A DNA stretch of 64,000 nt from an uncultured delta proteobacterium (GCA_903901335.1 CAIUQR010000032.1:106495-170494), one strand, 5' to 3'. Positions 51,175-60,170 are shown, numbered from the stretch's first letter. The notes: generated from the sequence alone by a model not told the origin. A program made the numbers and translations.

Positions 51175-51192
51175 CTGACCGAGCGCTCGGGC
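51175..51192. promoter_or_regulatory. TetR-type operator, copy C
   Basis: CTGACCGAGCGCTCGGGC. It contains the 12-base palindrome CCGAGCGCTCGG at 51179-51190, the most symmetrical of the three copies. It lies about 140 bases before the membrane protein start and would control that gene and whatever is co-transcribed. Confidence 0.78.
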
Positions 51193-51330
51193 GCTGCAGA
51201 AATCGGCGTCAAGAAAACAGAGTTCATGGAGTATGCGGCATATCCAGAGATTGACGACAGGTCACGGCCTTTACGATAATTATCTGGGAGAAACGAAGTA
51301 CAAACTCATGTTTTTGAAAAGGAGGAGCGT

Positions 51331-52644
51331 ATGGCAGCAGGAGAATTGAAGCCCCGGTGGGGACAGCCTCTCACCGGTATCATTTCGTTTTTAACGTTTT
51401 TTGGCATTGCCTGGATTCTCTGGTATTTCCTCAGCGACCCCAGGGGACCAGTTCATTCCTTTCCCTACCCGTTTGTGCTCTACCTGGCGATGATGATCCT
51501 CGTAGGCCTGTGGCAGCACATGTTCCTTGGTGACTGGCCTTTCCAGGACATGTCCCAACCTGCACGCGGGATTGTCCAGACCATTGTCAATCTCATCCTG
51601 GTCTGGCTGGTCATCCATGTTGTCTTTTACCGGGTGCTGGGTCTTGGTTTCAATTTCCTCAGCGAGAGCAACCTCGAAGCCTTGGCGGCGAGCGGTTCCT
51701 ATGTCGCCCAGTTCAAGGACGCAGCCGGAGCCCTGGTGTCCTGCGGCAAGGAACTCTCCCTGGAGAAATTGGTTGCCGGCACTGCCCGTTATGGTGAAAG
51801 AGCGGTTGTCTGTTTCGTCCTCATCGGTTTTTTCAGCTACCCGTTCATAACCATCCTCTTTGCAAAATGGCCTGTCCGCCCGAGCGATCTCAAGCAGCCC
51901 ATGGCCGGTCTTGCCGAATTCGGCTGGGCCTCAATGTGGACCATGTTCTTTTATGTTGCCCTCATCGTTCCTTTCTGGGGAATGTTGTACGGTAAGGTGT
52001 TTGGAACCTCCTATGGGATGAACTTTCCGTGGTGGGCAAAAATAGCCGGTACGCCTCATGTTCATTGGGTTTTCGGTTGGTGGGAATGGATGATCGTCAT
52101 CCTCTTTATGACCCCCAACGTCTGGAGGATGAAGCCGTGGTCCGCTATCAAACTGGCCCAGCCTCTCAAAGGTCTGGTCTCTTTCTTCATCATCTTCGTT
52201 CTGGGTTACCTGATCGCCGCCGCCTGCGTCAAATTTGCCGGTATCTGGCTGCCCGACATGACAGAGGCCTTGAAGGCCAACGGCAATGACAGCATGGCCC
52301 GTTTCCTCTGGTACCATGCAGCGGAAATTGCCGGTTTCACCCTGATTCCTTTCCTTATCTGGCACCACTATTTCGATGATATGGCGCCGATGCAGGATAT
52401 CGACGGATGGGGCGCTTTCGGGTTCCGCACCCTCGGAGTCATCGTGCTGTGCATTCTCAACTATTTCTTTTTCTATTACCTCAATTTCGGCCATTGGGGT
52501 CTGGGCAACCACCACATGGCACACGGCATTGCCGACAGAGTCCTGCACGGCGAGTCGCTGATCTGGAATTTCTGGTGGATCATCCCCCTGCTCTGGAACG
52601 AATGGTTCTTCCACAAATGGCCCTTCTACACCCATGAGCATTAA
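51331..52644 (+). CDS. Uncharacterised multi-pass membrane protein with a repeated QPxxG-helix unit
   Basis: A 437-residue membrane protein with about ten hydrophobic segments. A motif of the form QPxxG(I/L) precedes membrane helices at residues 12, 76, 189 and 277. A WP or PW element ends preceding units (DWP at 68-70, KWP at 179-181, KPW at 268-270, KWP at 429-431). This suggests four or five two-helix repeats. His-rich spots occur late (IWHHYFDD at 343-350; GNHHMAHG at 392-399). No transporter family is recognised. AAGGAGGAG gives a good start. It is controlled by TetR-type sites and lies between the acyl-CoA synthetase and thiolase. Transport or membrane-bound electron transfer are both possible. 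Confidence 0.8.
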   Translation: MAAGELKPRWGQPLTGIISFLTFFGIAWILWYFLSDPRGPVHSFPYPFVLYLAMMILVGLWQHMFLGDWPFQDMSQPARGIVQTIVNLILVWLVIHVVFYRVLGLGFNFLSESNLEALAASGSYVAQFKDAAGALVSCGKELSLEKLVAGTARYGERAVVCFVLIGFFSYPFITILFAKWPVRPSDLKQPMAGLAEFGWASMWTMFFYVALIVPFWGMLYGKVFGTSYGMNFPWWAKIAGTPHVHWVFGWWEWMIVILFMTPNVWRMKPWSAIKLAQPLKGLVSFFIIFVLGYLIAAACVKFAGIWLPDMTEALKANGNDSMARFLWYHAAEIAGFTLIPFLIWHHYFDDMAPMQDIDGWGAFGFRTLGVIVLCILNYFFFYYLNFGHWGLGNHHMAHGIADRVLHGESLIWNFWWIIPLLWNEWFFHKWPFYTHEH

Positions 52645-52677
52645 GAGCCATCCGTCGGTTTGATATTTTCACATGGT

Positions 52678-52716
52678 GGGGGCCGGAATCCCCTCTCTTG
52701 TCCGGCCTTTGCCATG
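52678..52716 (+). terminator. Possible terminator after the membrane protein gene
   Basis: GGCCGGA at 52681-52687 pairs with TCCGGCC at 52701-52707. Three further G-U pairs extend it (GGG with TTT at 52708-52710). The U-tract is poor. It lies 34 bases after the stop, so the thiolase may have its own promoter. Confidence 0.5.
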
Positions 52717-52810
52717 TTGATTTTTCCGAAAAATATTTTCCGAAAAAATGATTATACTATCTTCTGGAATTGAGAGAAGATACGAGACAATATACGTAAT
52801 GAGGAATGTT

Positions 52811-53986
52811 ATGAGAAAGGCCGTAATTGTAAGTGCTGTCCGGACCCCGCTGGGAAGCTTCGGGGGATCCCTGGGTACCATAGGAGCAACGGATCTCGGT
52901 GGTCATGTTATCAAAGAAGCGGTGAAACGGGCCTGCATTCAAGGAAGCGACGTCGATGAATGCATCATGGGCATGGTTCTTCCCTGCGGCTATGGACAGA
53001 ATCCCGGCAAGCAGGCCACCATCAAATCAGGTCTTCCCCAGGATGTGGAGGCAATCACCGTCAACAAGGTCTGCGGATCGTCGCTGAAGGCAGTGATGCT
53101 GGCCGCTCAGGCCATTCAATGCGGGGATGCCGATGTGGTCGTCGCCGGCGGCATGGAAAATATGAGCATGGCCCCGTATTATATTGAAAAAGCCCGGTGG
53201 GGCCTGCGCATGGGAACCGGCAAGATCGAGGATCATATGGTCCATGACGGCCTCTGGGATATCGTCAACGATTTTCATATGGGCATGTCCAATGAACTTT
53301 CCAGTGAGAACTGGGGCGTGACACGGGAAGATCAGGACCGCTTTGCCGCAGAATCGTATTGCCGAGCGCTTATGGCAATAAGAAACGGCCTGTTCAAAGA
53401 CGAGATTGCTCCAATCCTGATCCCGCAGAGAAAAGGCGAACCGTTGCTTTTCGACACTGACGAATGTCCGCAAGAGACGAATTATGAGAAACTGATGAAA
53501 ATGGCCACAGTATTCAAAAAGGGCGGTGTCGGCACCGCCGGCAACGCGTCCAGCATCAGCGACGGGGCGGCCGCAGTCGTCCTGATGAGCCGGGAAAAAG
53601 CCGATGAACTCGGCTGCACCATCATGGCCGAAATCGGCGCCCAGGCCTCCTGTGCCATCGATTTGAAATATGTCTTAATGGCACCGATCTATGCCATCCC
53701 GAAGGTCCTGAAAAAAGAGGGCCTCACGATTGCCGATATCGATCTTTTCGAGATCAACGAGGCCTTCAGCGGCACTTCTGTCGGCATCAACAAAGTGCTC
53801 GGCCTTGACCCGAACAAGGTGAACGTCAATGGCGGCAGTGTCGCCCTCGGGCATCCCATCGGAGCCAGCGGCGCCAGGGTCCTGACTACCCTCCTCTACC
53901 AGATGCAGAGACAGAATGCCAGGAGGGGCCTCGCCTCCCTCTGCCTGGGCGGCGGCGAGGCGGTTGCATTGATAGTCAACAGATAG
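52811..53986 (+). CDS. Acetyl-CoA acetyltransferase (thiolase)
   Basis: Cleaves 3-ketoacyl-CoA with CoA, or condenses two acetyl-CoA. The 391 residues match thiolase length. The catalytic set is in place: C88 in VNKVCGSSLKAV, H348 in LGHPIGASGAR, C378 in CLGGGEAVAL, plus NEAFSG. The start is the ATG at 52811, after GAGGAA; longer in-frame starts at 52799 and 52748 are less likely. It begins the run thiolase, dehydrogenase, peptidase, hydratase, acyl-CoA dehydrogenase. Degradative or synthetic direction cannot be told from sequence. Confidence 0.95.
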   Translation: MRKAVIVSAVRTPLGSFGGSLGTIGATDLGGHVIKEAVKRACIQGSDVDECIMGMVLPCGYGQNPGKQATIKSGLPQDVEAITVNKVCGSSLKAVMLAAQAIQCGDADVVVAGGMENMSMAPYYIEKARWGLRMGTGKIEDHMVHDGLWDIVNDFHMGMSNELSSENWGVTREDQDRFAAESYCRALMAIRNGLFKDEIAPILIPQRKGEPLLFDTDECPQETNYEKLMKMATVFKKGGVGTAGNASSISDGAAAVVLMSREKADELGCTIMAEIGAQASCAIDLKYVLMAPIYAIPKVLKKEGLTIADIDLFEINEAFSGTSVGINKVLGLDPNKVNVNGGSVALGHPIGASGARVLTTLLYQMQRQNARRGLASLCLGGGEAVALIVNR

Positions 53987-54052
53987 CCGGAACATTTACA
54001 AAATCCTTAATTATTCTGTTCGGCACCAAGACAAACCGGACATGGAGAACAC

Positions 54053-54901
54053 ATGAAGATTACAACATTCGGGGTGATTGGATCCGGCCAGATGGGCAAC
54101 GGGATCGCCCAGGTAGCTGCAGCAAGCGGGCTGCAGGTCCTGATGAGTGACATCAAAGAAGAATTCACCGCCAAAGGTGTTGCCGCCATCACCAAAAACC
54201 TGGATCTCAGCGTCGAGAAGGGCAAGCTTTCGGCGGCCGAACGGGATATAATCCTTGCCAGGATCAGAACCACCACCACCTTGCAGGATATGGCGTCGGT
54301 GGATTTCGTGGTCGAGGCTGCGGTTGAACGGGAAGACCTGAAATTCAAGATATTCAGAGATCTCGACACAATTTGCCCACCGCATGCGATTTTATCAACC
54401 AACACCTCGTCCATACCGATCGGCAGAATCGCAGCCCAGACCGGACGGCCCGATAAGGTCATCGGAATGCATTTCATGAATCCGGTCCCGGTAATGAAAC
54501 TCGTTGAGGTCATTAAGGGATTGACCACATCGGAGGAAACCTTTCAAATCACCTGGGACCTTTGCCTGAAATTCGGCAAAACTCCGGCGGAGGCTAACGA
54601 TTTTCCAGGTTTTATTGCCAACAGGATTCTGCTGCCGATGATCAACGAGGCCGTCTTCTGCCTCTATCAAGGCGTCGGCAAGGCACAGGATATCGACACC
54701 GTGATGAAGCTCGGCATGAATCACCCCATGGGTCCGCTGGCCCTGGCCGACCTGATCGGTCTTGACACCTGCCTGGCAATCATGGAGACTCTCTACGATG
54801 GGTTCAAAGATTCCAAATACCGTCCCTGCCCGCTGCTCAGAAAATATGTCGAGGCCGGATGGCTTGGCAGAAAGAGCGGCAGAGGGTTCTATACGTATTA
54901 A
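54053..54901 (+). CDS. 3-hydroxybutyryl-CoA dehydrogenase
   Basis: NAD-dependent oxidation of 3-hydroxyacyl-CoA. The 282 residues have the GxGxxG at 10-15 (GVIGSGQMGNGIAQVAAASG), the catalytic-region NTSSIPIGRIA and GMHFMNPVPVMKLVEVI, and the C-terminal dimer domain (GFIANRILLPMINEAVFCLY, HPMGPLALADLIGLD). The length fits the short-chain (Hbd) type. It lies 66 bases after thiolase and 20 before the peptidase gene. Confidence 0.96.
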   Translation: MKITTFGVIGSGQMGNGIAQVAAASGLQVLMSDIKEEFTAKGVAAITKNLDLSVEKGKLSAAERDIILARIRTTTTLQDMASVDFVVEAAVEREDLKFKIFRDLDTICPPHAILSTNTSSIPIGRIAAQTGRPDKVIGMHFMNPVPVMKLVEVIKGLTTSEETFQITWDLCLKFGKTPAEANDFPGFIANRILLPMINEAVFCLYQGVGKAQDIDTVMKLGMNHPMGPLALADLIGLDTCLAIMETLYDGFKDSKYRPCPLLRKYVEAGWLGRKSGRGFYTY

Positions 54902-54921
54902 TGTTTTGTTAGGAGAAAACT

Positions 54922-56127
54922 GTGGAATTGTGCACACCTGGCGCGCCACTTGCTGAATTGCAGGCAAGGATAAAAAACCTGCAGAAGGCCATGCAGGAAA
55001 AAGGCGTCGGCGGCGCCCTGATCGTTCAAAAAACGGACCTTTTTTATTTTACCTCCACATCCCAGCAGGGATGGCTCTATGTGCCAGAATCGGGGGCCCC
55101 GCTGCTGATGATCTTCAAAGAGTTCGATCGAGCCAGGATCGAATCGGCACTGGAACAGGTGATCTCGGTGGTCAGCCCGAAGAAGATCCCGGAAATCCTG
55201 GCCGATTATGGTTATCCGACCCCGGCCATTCTCGGCTTGGAGCTCGATGTCCTGCCGACCAACCTCTACTTCCAGTATGCGGATATTTTCAAGAACAGTA
55301 AGATCGTCGATGTCTCCACCGAAATACGCCTGATCCGGGCCATTAAGTCCTCCTACGAACTTGAAATTCTGCGGCAGGCTGCTTTTCTTTCTGATGCGGT
55401 TGCCGCTAAAGTTCCCGAGCTGCTGCAACTGGGAAAGACCGAGGTCGCCCTCGCAGGCGAACTGGAGTCCTATGCCCGGAGTCTCGGCCATCAGGGCATT
55501 GTCAGAATGCGGCTCTTCGGCAGTGAGCTGTTCTACGGCCATCTGATGTCGGGACCTGCCGCGGCAATACCCAGCTACCTTGCATCCCCGACCGGCGGCC
55601 GGGGGGTAAGCCCGCTGATCGGCCAGGGACCGGGTTTCAATAAGATCGGGAAAAACGAGCCCATCCTCTTCGACTATGTGTTTGCACTCCAGGGCTATAT
55701 CTCCGACCATGCCCGCATCTTCTCCATTGGCGCACTGCCTGACGAGCTGATGTGGGCACATGAGGCCATGCTCAGAATCCAGGAGGAAACGAAGAAATAC
55801 GCCTTGCCCGGTATTTCATCCGGGGACATCTATGAGATGATGGTGGCTATGGCTGAAAACATGGGATATGGCGAATTTTTCATGGGGGTCGGTGATCGAA
55901 GGATCCGGTTTACCGGCCATGGCGTCGGTCTCGAGCTGGACGAATTTCCGTTTCTTGCCAAGGGTCAAAAGCTGCTGCTTGCCAAAAACATGGTTCTGGC
56001 GCTGGAGCCGAAGGTCATCCTGCCCGGCAAGGGAGTCGTGGGCATCGAAAACACCCTGCTGGTTACCGATACCGGCCTCGAATCCCTGACGAAAATAGAC
56101 GACCATATCATGATTCTTCCAGAGTAA
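54922..56127 (+). CDS. M24-family metallopeptidase (Xaa-Pro aminopeptidase-like)
   Basis: A 401-residue pita-bread protein. The N-terminal creatinase-like domain (about 1-150) is followed by the M24 domain with all five metal ligands visible: Asp in LFDYVFAL and SDHARIF, His in HGVGLELDEFP, Glu in ALEPKV and IENTLLV. The start is GTG at 54922, supported by AGGAGAAAA. Family members hydrolyse Xaa-Pro or related amide bonds. Its position inside a beta-oxidation gene set is unusual; it might act on an acyl-amide substrate or simply share the transcript. It lies 20 bases after hbd. Confidence 0.88.
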   Translation: MELCTPGAPLAELQARIKNLQKAMQEKGVGGALIVQKTDLFYFTSTSQQGWLYVPESGAPLLMIFKEFDRARIESALEQVISVVSPKKIPEILADYGYPTPAILGLELDVLPTNLYFQYADIFKNSKIVDVSTEIRLIRAIKSSYELEILRQAAFLSDAVAAKVPELLQLGKTEVALAGELESYARSLGHQGIVRMRLFGSELFYGHLMSGPAAAIPSYLASPTGGRGVSPLIGQGPGFNKIGKNEPILFDYVFALQGYISDHARIFSIGALPDELMWAHEAMLRIQEETKKYALPGISSGDIYEMMVAMAENMGYGEFFMGVGDRRIRFTGHGVGLELDEFPFLAKGQKLLLAKNMVLALEPKVILPGKGVVGIENTLLVTDTGLESLTKIDDHIMILPE

Positions 56128-56182
56128 CGTAAGATCAGTGAGAAAACGAGTATTTTGAAGAAATCAGAATGGAGGAAACTCG

Positions 56183-56965
56183 ATGCAGTTTACAAACATA
56201 CTCCTTGAGATAGAGAGTAGAATCGCAACCGTCACGTTCAACCGCCCTAAGGCCCTGAACGCGCTGAATCAGGAGACCCTCCTGGAAGCGCTCGCCTGTT
56301 TTCGGGAACTTAAAAACAATGACGAGGTCCAGGTCGTAATCCTGACCGGTTCCGGTACCAAGGCCTTTGTCGCCGGTGCCGATATCGCCTTTATGCGGGA
56401 ACTGACCCCGCTTACCGCCCGTAATTTTGCCTTCCTTGGTCAGAAGGTAATGAACACCATCGAAGGGCTGGGTAAGCCGGTCATTGCCGCCGTCAATGGA
56501 TTTGCCTTAGGCGGTGGCTGTGAACTCGCCATAGCCTGCGATATGCGCCTGGCCAGTGACAATGCCAAGTTCGGCCAGCCTGAGGTGAACCTTGGGGTTA
56601 TACCGGGATTTGCCGGAACCCAACGCCTGCCACGGATTATCGGCAAAGGACGTGCCAGTGAATTAATCTTCACCGGAGACATGATCGATGCAGCCGAGGC
56701 TTACCGGATCGGCCTGGTCAACCGGGTCGTCCCTCAGGACCAGTTGCTTCTCGCCTGCCAGGCAATTGCAGCCAGGATCATTTCGCGCGGCCCCGTTGCC
56801 GTCAGACTCAGCAAGGAAGCCATTACCAACGGTATGGAGATGGACCTGGCCAGGGCCTGCGCTTATGAGGCCGACCAGTTCGCCCTCTGCTTTGCAAGCC
56901 CGGATCAAAAAGAGGGAATGGAGGCATTCCTGGAAAAACGCACACCCCGATTTCAGGGGAAATAA
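56183..56965 (+). CDS. Enoyl-CoA hydratase (crotonase)
   Basis: Hydrates trans-2-enoyl-CoA. The 260 residues have the oxyanion-hole regions (KAFVAGADIAFMREL; NGFALGGGCELAIACDMRLA) and both catalytic Glu (GGGCELA and FGQPEVNLGVIPGFAGTQRL), plus the C-terminal trimer helix. The ATG at 56183 has GGAGGAAAC. It lies 55 bases after the peptidase and 16 before the acyl-CoA dehydrogenase. Typical of short-chain crotonases. Confidence 0.96.
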   Translation: MQFTNILLEIESRIATVTFNRPKALNALNQETLLEALACFRELKNNDEVQVVILTGSGTKAFVAGADIAFMRELTPLTARNFAFLGQKVMNTIEGLGKPVIAAVNGFALGGGCELAIACDMRLASDNAKFGQPEVNLGVIPGFAGTQRLPRIIGKGRASELIFTGDMIDAAEAYRIGLVNRVVPQDQLLLACQAIAARIISRGPVAVRLSKEAITNGMEMDLARACAYEADQFALCFASPDQKEGMEAFLEKRTPRFQGK

Positions 56966-56981
56966 TGGATAAGGACCAGAT

Positions 56982-58145
56982 ATGAATCTTGATCTCAACG
57001 AAGAGCAGAAACTCATCCAGGATACGGCCAGGGATTTTGCCGCAGCCGAACTCGAACCAGCCGCCGCCGGGCTGGATCAGGGGCAGGATAACCGGATTTT
57101 TTTCACCAACCTGAAGAAACTGGCCGAATTGGGCTTCATGGGCCTGAACATAAAAGACGAATATGGCGGTTCAGAGGCAGGGGTCGTTGCCTTCAGCGTC
57201 GCCATGACCGAGATTGCCAGGGCCTGCGCCGCAACCGCTGTGACCGTGTCGGTGAACAATATGGTCGGAGAGGTCATCCAGGCCCTGGGCAATGACGAGC
57301 AGAAGAAAAAATATATTCCAAAGATCTGCAGCGGTGACTTTCCGGCTGGCGCCTTTGCCCTTACCGAACCCGGAGCGGGATCCGATCCGGCCGGGATGAC
57401 GACCACGGCTGTACGCGACGGCAACGACTGGATCCTGAACGGATCAAAGATCTTCATCACCAGCGCCACCTACGCAGGTGTCTTCGTGGTCTGGGCGGTA
57501 ACGGACCCAAAAGCTCCAAAAGGAAAAGGCGTCAGTACATTTCTTGTGGAAGGCGGAACGGAAGGTCTCCTTGTCGGCAAGACAGAGGAGAAGATGGGGC
57601 AGCATGCCTCGTCCACCAACGAACTACTTTTCCAGGACTGCCGGATCCCCGGCAATGCACTGATGGGACAGCCCAATGATGGTTTTCGGGTCGCGGTCGG
57701 CGAACTGGCGGGAGGTCGAATCGGCATTGGCTCGTTAGGCCTTGGCATCGGCCTGGCCGCTATGGATTATGCGACGAAGTATTCGCTCGAACGAGCCCAG
57801 TTCGGCAGGAAAATCTGTGAATTCGAGGCTATCCAGTGGAAGATAGCCGATATGTATACCCGGCTCGAGGCGGCACGGCTTCTTTTAATGAATGCCTCCT
57901 TCAAAAAGGAGCAGGGACGCTCCTTTTCCAAAGAGGCGTCGATGGCCAAGGTCTTTGCAACGGAATCGGCCAACCTCGCCTGCTACGAGGCCATGCAGAT
58001 CCTGGGCGGCTACGGCTACACCCGGGATTTCCCGATTGAGCGTTATACAAGAGATGCCCGCATCACCACCATCTATGAGGGAACGAGCGAGATCCAGCGT
58101 CTGATTATCTCCCGCGAGATCCTCCGCTCATTCGGAGGCCGCTAA
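56982..58145 (+). CDS. Acyl-CoA dehydrogenase (butyryl-CoA type)
   Basis: FAD enzyme forming trans-2-enoyl-CoA. The 387 residues show the alpha-beta-alpha fold with FALTEPGAGSDPAGM, the FAD-binding FITSATYAGVFVVWAVTD, YALERAQFGRKICEFE-like SLERAQFGRKICEFEAIQWK, and the catalytic Glu region ARITTIYEGTSEIQRLIISR. Resembles Bcd of butyrate metabolism; electron-transfer flavoprotein genes are not in the window. It is the last gene in the plus-strand run and is followed by a terminator. Confidence 0.96.
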   Translation: MNLDLNEEQKLIQDTARDFAAAELEPAAAGLDQGQDNRIFFTNLKKLAELGFMGLNIKDEYGGSEAGVVAFSVAMTEIARACAATAVTVSVNNMVGEVIQALGNDEQKKKYIPKICSGDFPAGAFALTEPGAGSDPAGMTTTAVRDGNDWILNGSKIFITSATYAGVFVVWAVTDPKAPKGKGVSTFLVEGGTEGLLVGKTEEKMGQHASSTNELLFQDCRIPGNALMGQPNDGFRVAVGELAGGRIGIGSLGLGIGLAAMDYATKYSLERAQFGRKICEFEAIQWKIADMYTRLEAARLLLMNASFKKEQGRSFSKEASMAKVFATESANLACYEAMQILGGYGYTRDFPIERYTRDARITTIYEGTSEIQRLIISREILRSFGGR

Positions 58146-58197
58146 TTCAAGAGAGCTTCACTGCCGCTATCGGTCCGACCTCTCCTGCTTGCTGTTG

Positions 58198-58243
58198 GAG
58201 GGAGCTGGTGTCTCTCTCCGGCACAGGCTCCCTCGCTTATTTT
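58198..58243. terminator. Intergenic terminator between convergent genes
   Basis: GAGGGAGCTGGTG at 58198-58210 pairs with CACAGGCTCCCTC at 58222-58234. The 13-position stem has one mismatch and one G-U. GCTTATTTT follows on the plus strand. It can stop the acyl-CoA dehydrogenase transcript and overlaps the end of the flavin-reductase gene. Probably bidirectional. Confidence 0.72.
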
Positions 58244-58860
58244 CTCCGACGTTTCTTCTGGACCGAGAAACCGAATTTGCCGATCTTTTTTCCGAGCACA
58301 AAATAATTCCCATGCGAATAGGCAAGCTGGTCCGCTTTTTCTAAAGAGAACGCCCCGGTCCCGGCATTGATAAACGCCTGGTCCGCTTTGACGTTGACGA
58401 CGTCTGCGATAAACATGTCATGGCTGCCCAGGGGTTTTATCTCCGTGATCCGGCATTCGATATTTAAGGGCGACTCTTCGATGATGGGTGCCTTCACCTT
58501 CGCAGCCTTCCCCGGAGTCAGGTTCATCTCGGCAAATTTATTGTAATCCCGCCCCGAGCGCACGCCGCACCAGTCGGTCGCAAAGGCGAGATCCCTGGTG
58601 GTCAGGTTGATCACGAATTCCCCGGTCCGCTTCAATATCTCGTAGGAATGACGGCCGGGCCGGACCGAAATATAACACATGGGAGGATCTGAACAGATGG
58701 TGCCTGTCCAGGCGATGGTGATGATGTTATACTCTTCGGGAGTGGCTCCGGTACTCACCATTACGGCAGGCAAGGGATAGATCATGGTGCCGGGTTTCCA
58801 GTCGACCTTTGTAGAAGTTCGGGCCTCCCGGACTTTTCGTTTCACCGGTAGTCCTTTCAT
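58237..58860 (-). CDS. Flavin reductase-like protein (FMN-binding split barrel)
   Basis: A 207-residue protein of the flavin reductase/FMN-binding superfamily. Visible are NIITIAWTGTICSDPPMCYI, RPGRHSYEILKRTGEFVINL and NIECRITEIKPLGSHDMFIA, family hallmarks. Members reduce flavin with NAD(P)H or bind FMN with other roles. The ATG at 58860 is used; the frame extends to 58992 with a hydrophobic, low-quality leader. No partner oxygenase is adjacent. It is convergent with the acyl-CoA dehydrogenase. Confidence 0.82.
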   Translation of the reverse strand: MKGLPVKRKVREARTSTKVDWKPGTMIYPLPAVMVSTGATPEEYNIITIAWTGTICSDPPMCYISVRPGRHSYEILKRTGEFVINLTTRDLAFATDWCGVRSGRDYNKFAEMNLTPGKAAKVKAPIIEESPLNIECRITEIKPLGSHDMFIADVVNVKADQAFINAGTGAFSLEKADQLAYSHGNYFVLGKKIGKFGFSVQKKRRRK

Positions 58861-59090
58861 TTGCGGACCAGTTCGACGCGCCTGTTCCGGGCCCGGCCAA
58901 GCTCGGTTCCCTTGTCGGCAACCGGGAAAAACAGGAAACAGGAAAACGAAGGAAACAGAGAACAAATAACAGAACGCATCATCATGCAGCAACCCTCACC
59001 TATTTAAATTTTCTTCCTGCCCCAGGATAACGGGAATGCCACCTCACCAAGAATTCATCACAGAAAACGTGTGAAAATACTTTTAAGGGA

Positions 59091-60170
59091 CTAAAATTTT
59101 ATCTTCAGGAAGTCAATTTCACTGGCATATTTTTCCCTTAATGGCCAAAGCGATTTATCCAGCCATGTCTGCATATCATTTTCGGCAGCAATCTCACTTA
59201 AACATTCAAGAAGGCCGGTAGCCAAACGGGCATCTTCAACCCGCCCGGAATATTCTATCCTGCCGTTTGCATATTTGAATTCTGCCGTAAACGGGTCAAG
59301 GAATTCATACTTATCCACCTTTTCCACAAACTTCCGTTTCAGAATAGTATCAAAATCTCCATGGATCTTCCGGTTGTTGGAAATAAATTTATCATAGATA
59401 AGCATGAGATACTGAAGCATCTCCCGGATGTTCAACGGTTTCGCCCTCCCTCCTTGATCTGAAGGAAGAGCCTCAGGCTTTGAGGGCGGATTCACTGCAT
59501 TCCCGTTGCTCCGGGTCTGATTTGCTGAATTCGCACTTTCTTTCTCTGCGCCGTTCATGGCAATCTGTTCTATCAATATTCTGCGAACATTCAGCATTGC
59601 CCCGATTTTCCTTGATTTTTCGACTAGATCAAGCTGAATTTTTTCGGTTTGAACAAGTTGCCATTTGCTTTCCGCAGATACCGATCCGATCACCTGGCCG
59701 TTATGCAAAAACAACAAGGCGATATCATTGGAATTAAAAGTTACTTCAACATATCCGGTCAAACGATCGGATATCATCTTGCGGATAAGACCTTCGAGAT
59801 CGGTAAATTCTGTGGACAGGTCTTTGTAGAGATCCTCGGCATTGGCAACATTGGCCCAGAATGCAATTTTTTCCGGAGGGATCTCATAAATGGAAATCAA
59901 TATTTTTTTTGATTTTGCTTCCTCAAAAAGCAGATCAATGGCCTCTTTTCCTCTGACAAGAGTGTTTTTATCCTTGAAAGTCCCATTGATCAGATTGAAG
60001 GCATCAAAAAAAACAACTCCTTCGGATGAGGGTAACTGAAAAAATGCACATCCGGCGTCAATAATCCCCTGATAATATTGAAACAGTTTTTCAATGTTCA
60101 GGTAATAACTGTTCAATTCTTCAATTATCGGAGTTTCTTTAGGTACGACGATCATCTCATCCGTCTCCAT
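59091..60170 (-). CDS. Hypothetical protein with a DUF4388-like segment
   Basis: A 359-residue soluble protein. The middle contains LTGYVEVTFNSNDIALLFLH and NGQVIGSVSAESKWQ, a beta pattern loosely like DUF4388 or effector domains of two-component systems. A Ser/Pro/Asn-rich linker (about 205-240) is followed by a helical C-terminal domain (IREMLQYLMLIYDKFISNNR, KRKFVEKVDKYEFLDPF). No catalytic motif is recognised. The start may be the ATG at 60170 or at 60155, which has GGAG nine bases upstream. It stands alone between a flavin reductase and a truncated gene. Confidence 0.7.
   Translation of the reverse strand: METDEMIVVPKETPIIEELNSYYLNIEKLFQYYQGIIDAGCAFFQLPSSEGVVFFDAFNLINGTFKDKNTLVRGKEAIDLLFEEAKSKKILISIYEIPPEKIAFWANVANAEDLYKDLSTEFTDLEGLIRKMISDRLTGYVEVTFNSNDIALLFLHNGQVIGSVSAESKWQLVQTEKIQLDLVEKSRKIGAMLNVRRILIEQIAMNGAEKESANSANQTRSNGNAVNPPSKPEALPSDQGGRAKPLNIREMLQYLMLIYDKFISNNRKIHGDFDTILKRKFVEKVDKYEFLDPFTAEFKYANGRIEYSGRVEDARLATGLLECLSEIAAENDMQTWLDKSLWPLREKYASEIDFLKIKF

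Larger units (their letters stand above)
50786..51330. other. Divergent control region of the acyl-CoA locus
   Basis: A 545-base gap between divergent genes, holding three TetR-type operator copies. A minus-strand open frame (50908-51123) has no coding character and overlaps one operator. AAGGAGGAG precedes the gene starting at 51331. Promoter elements themselves could not be assigned. Confidence 0.7.
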
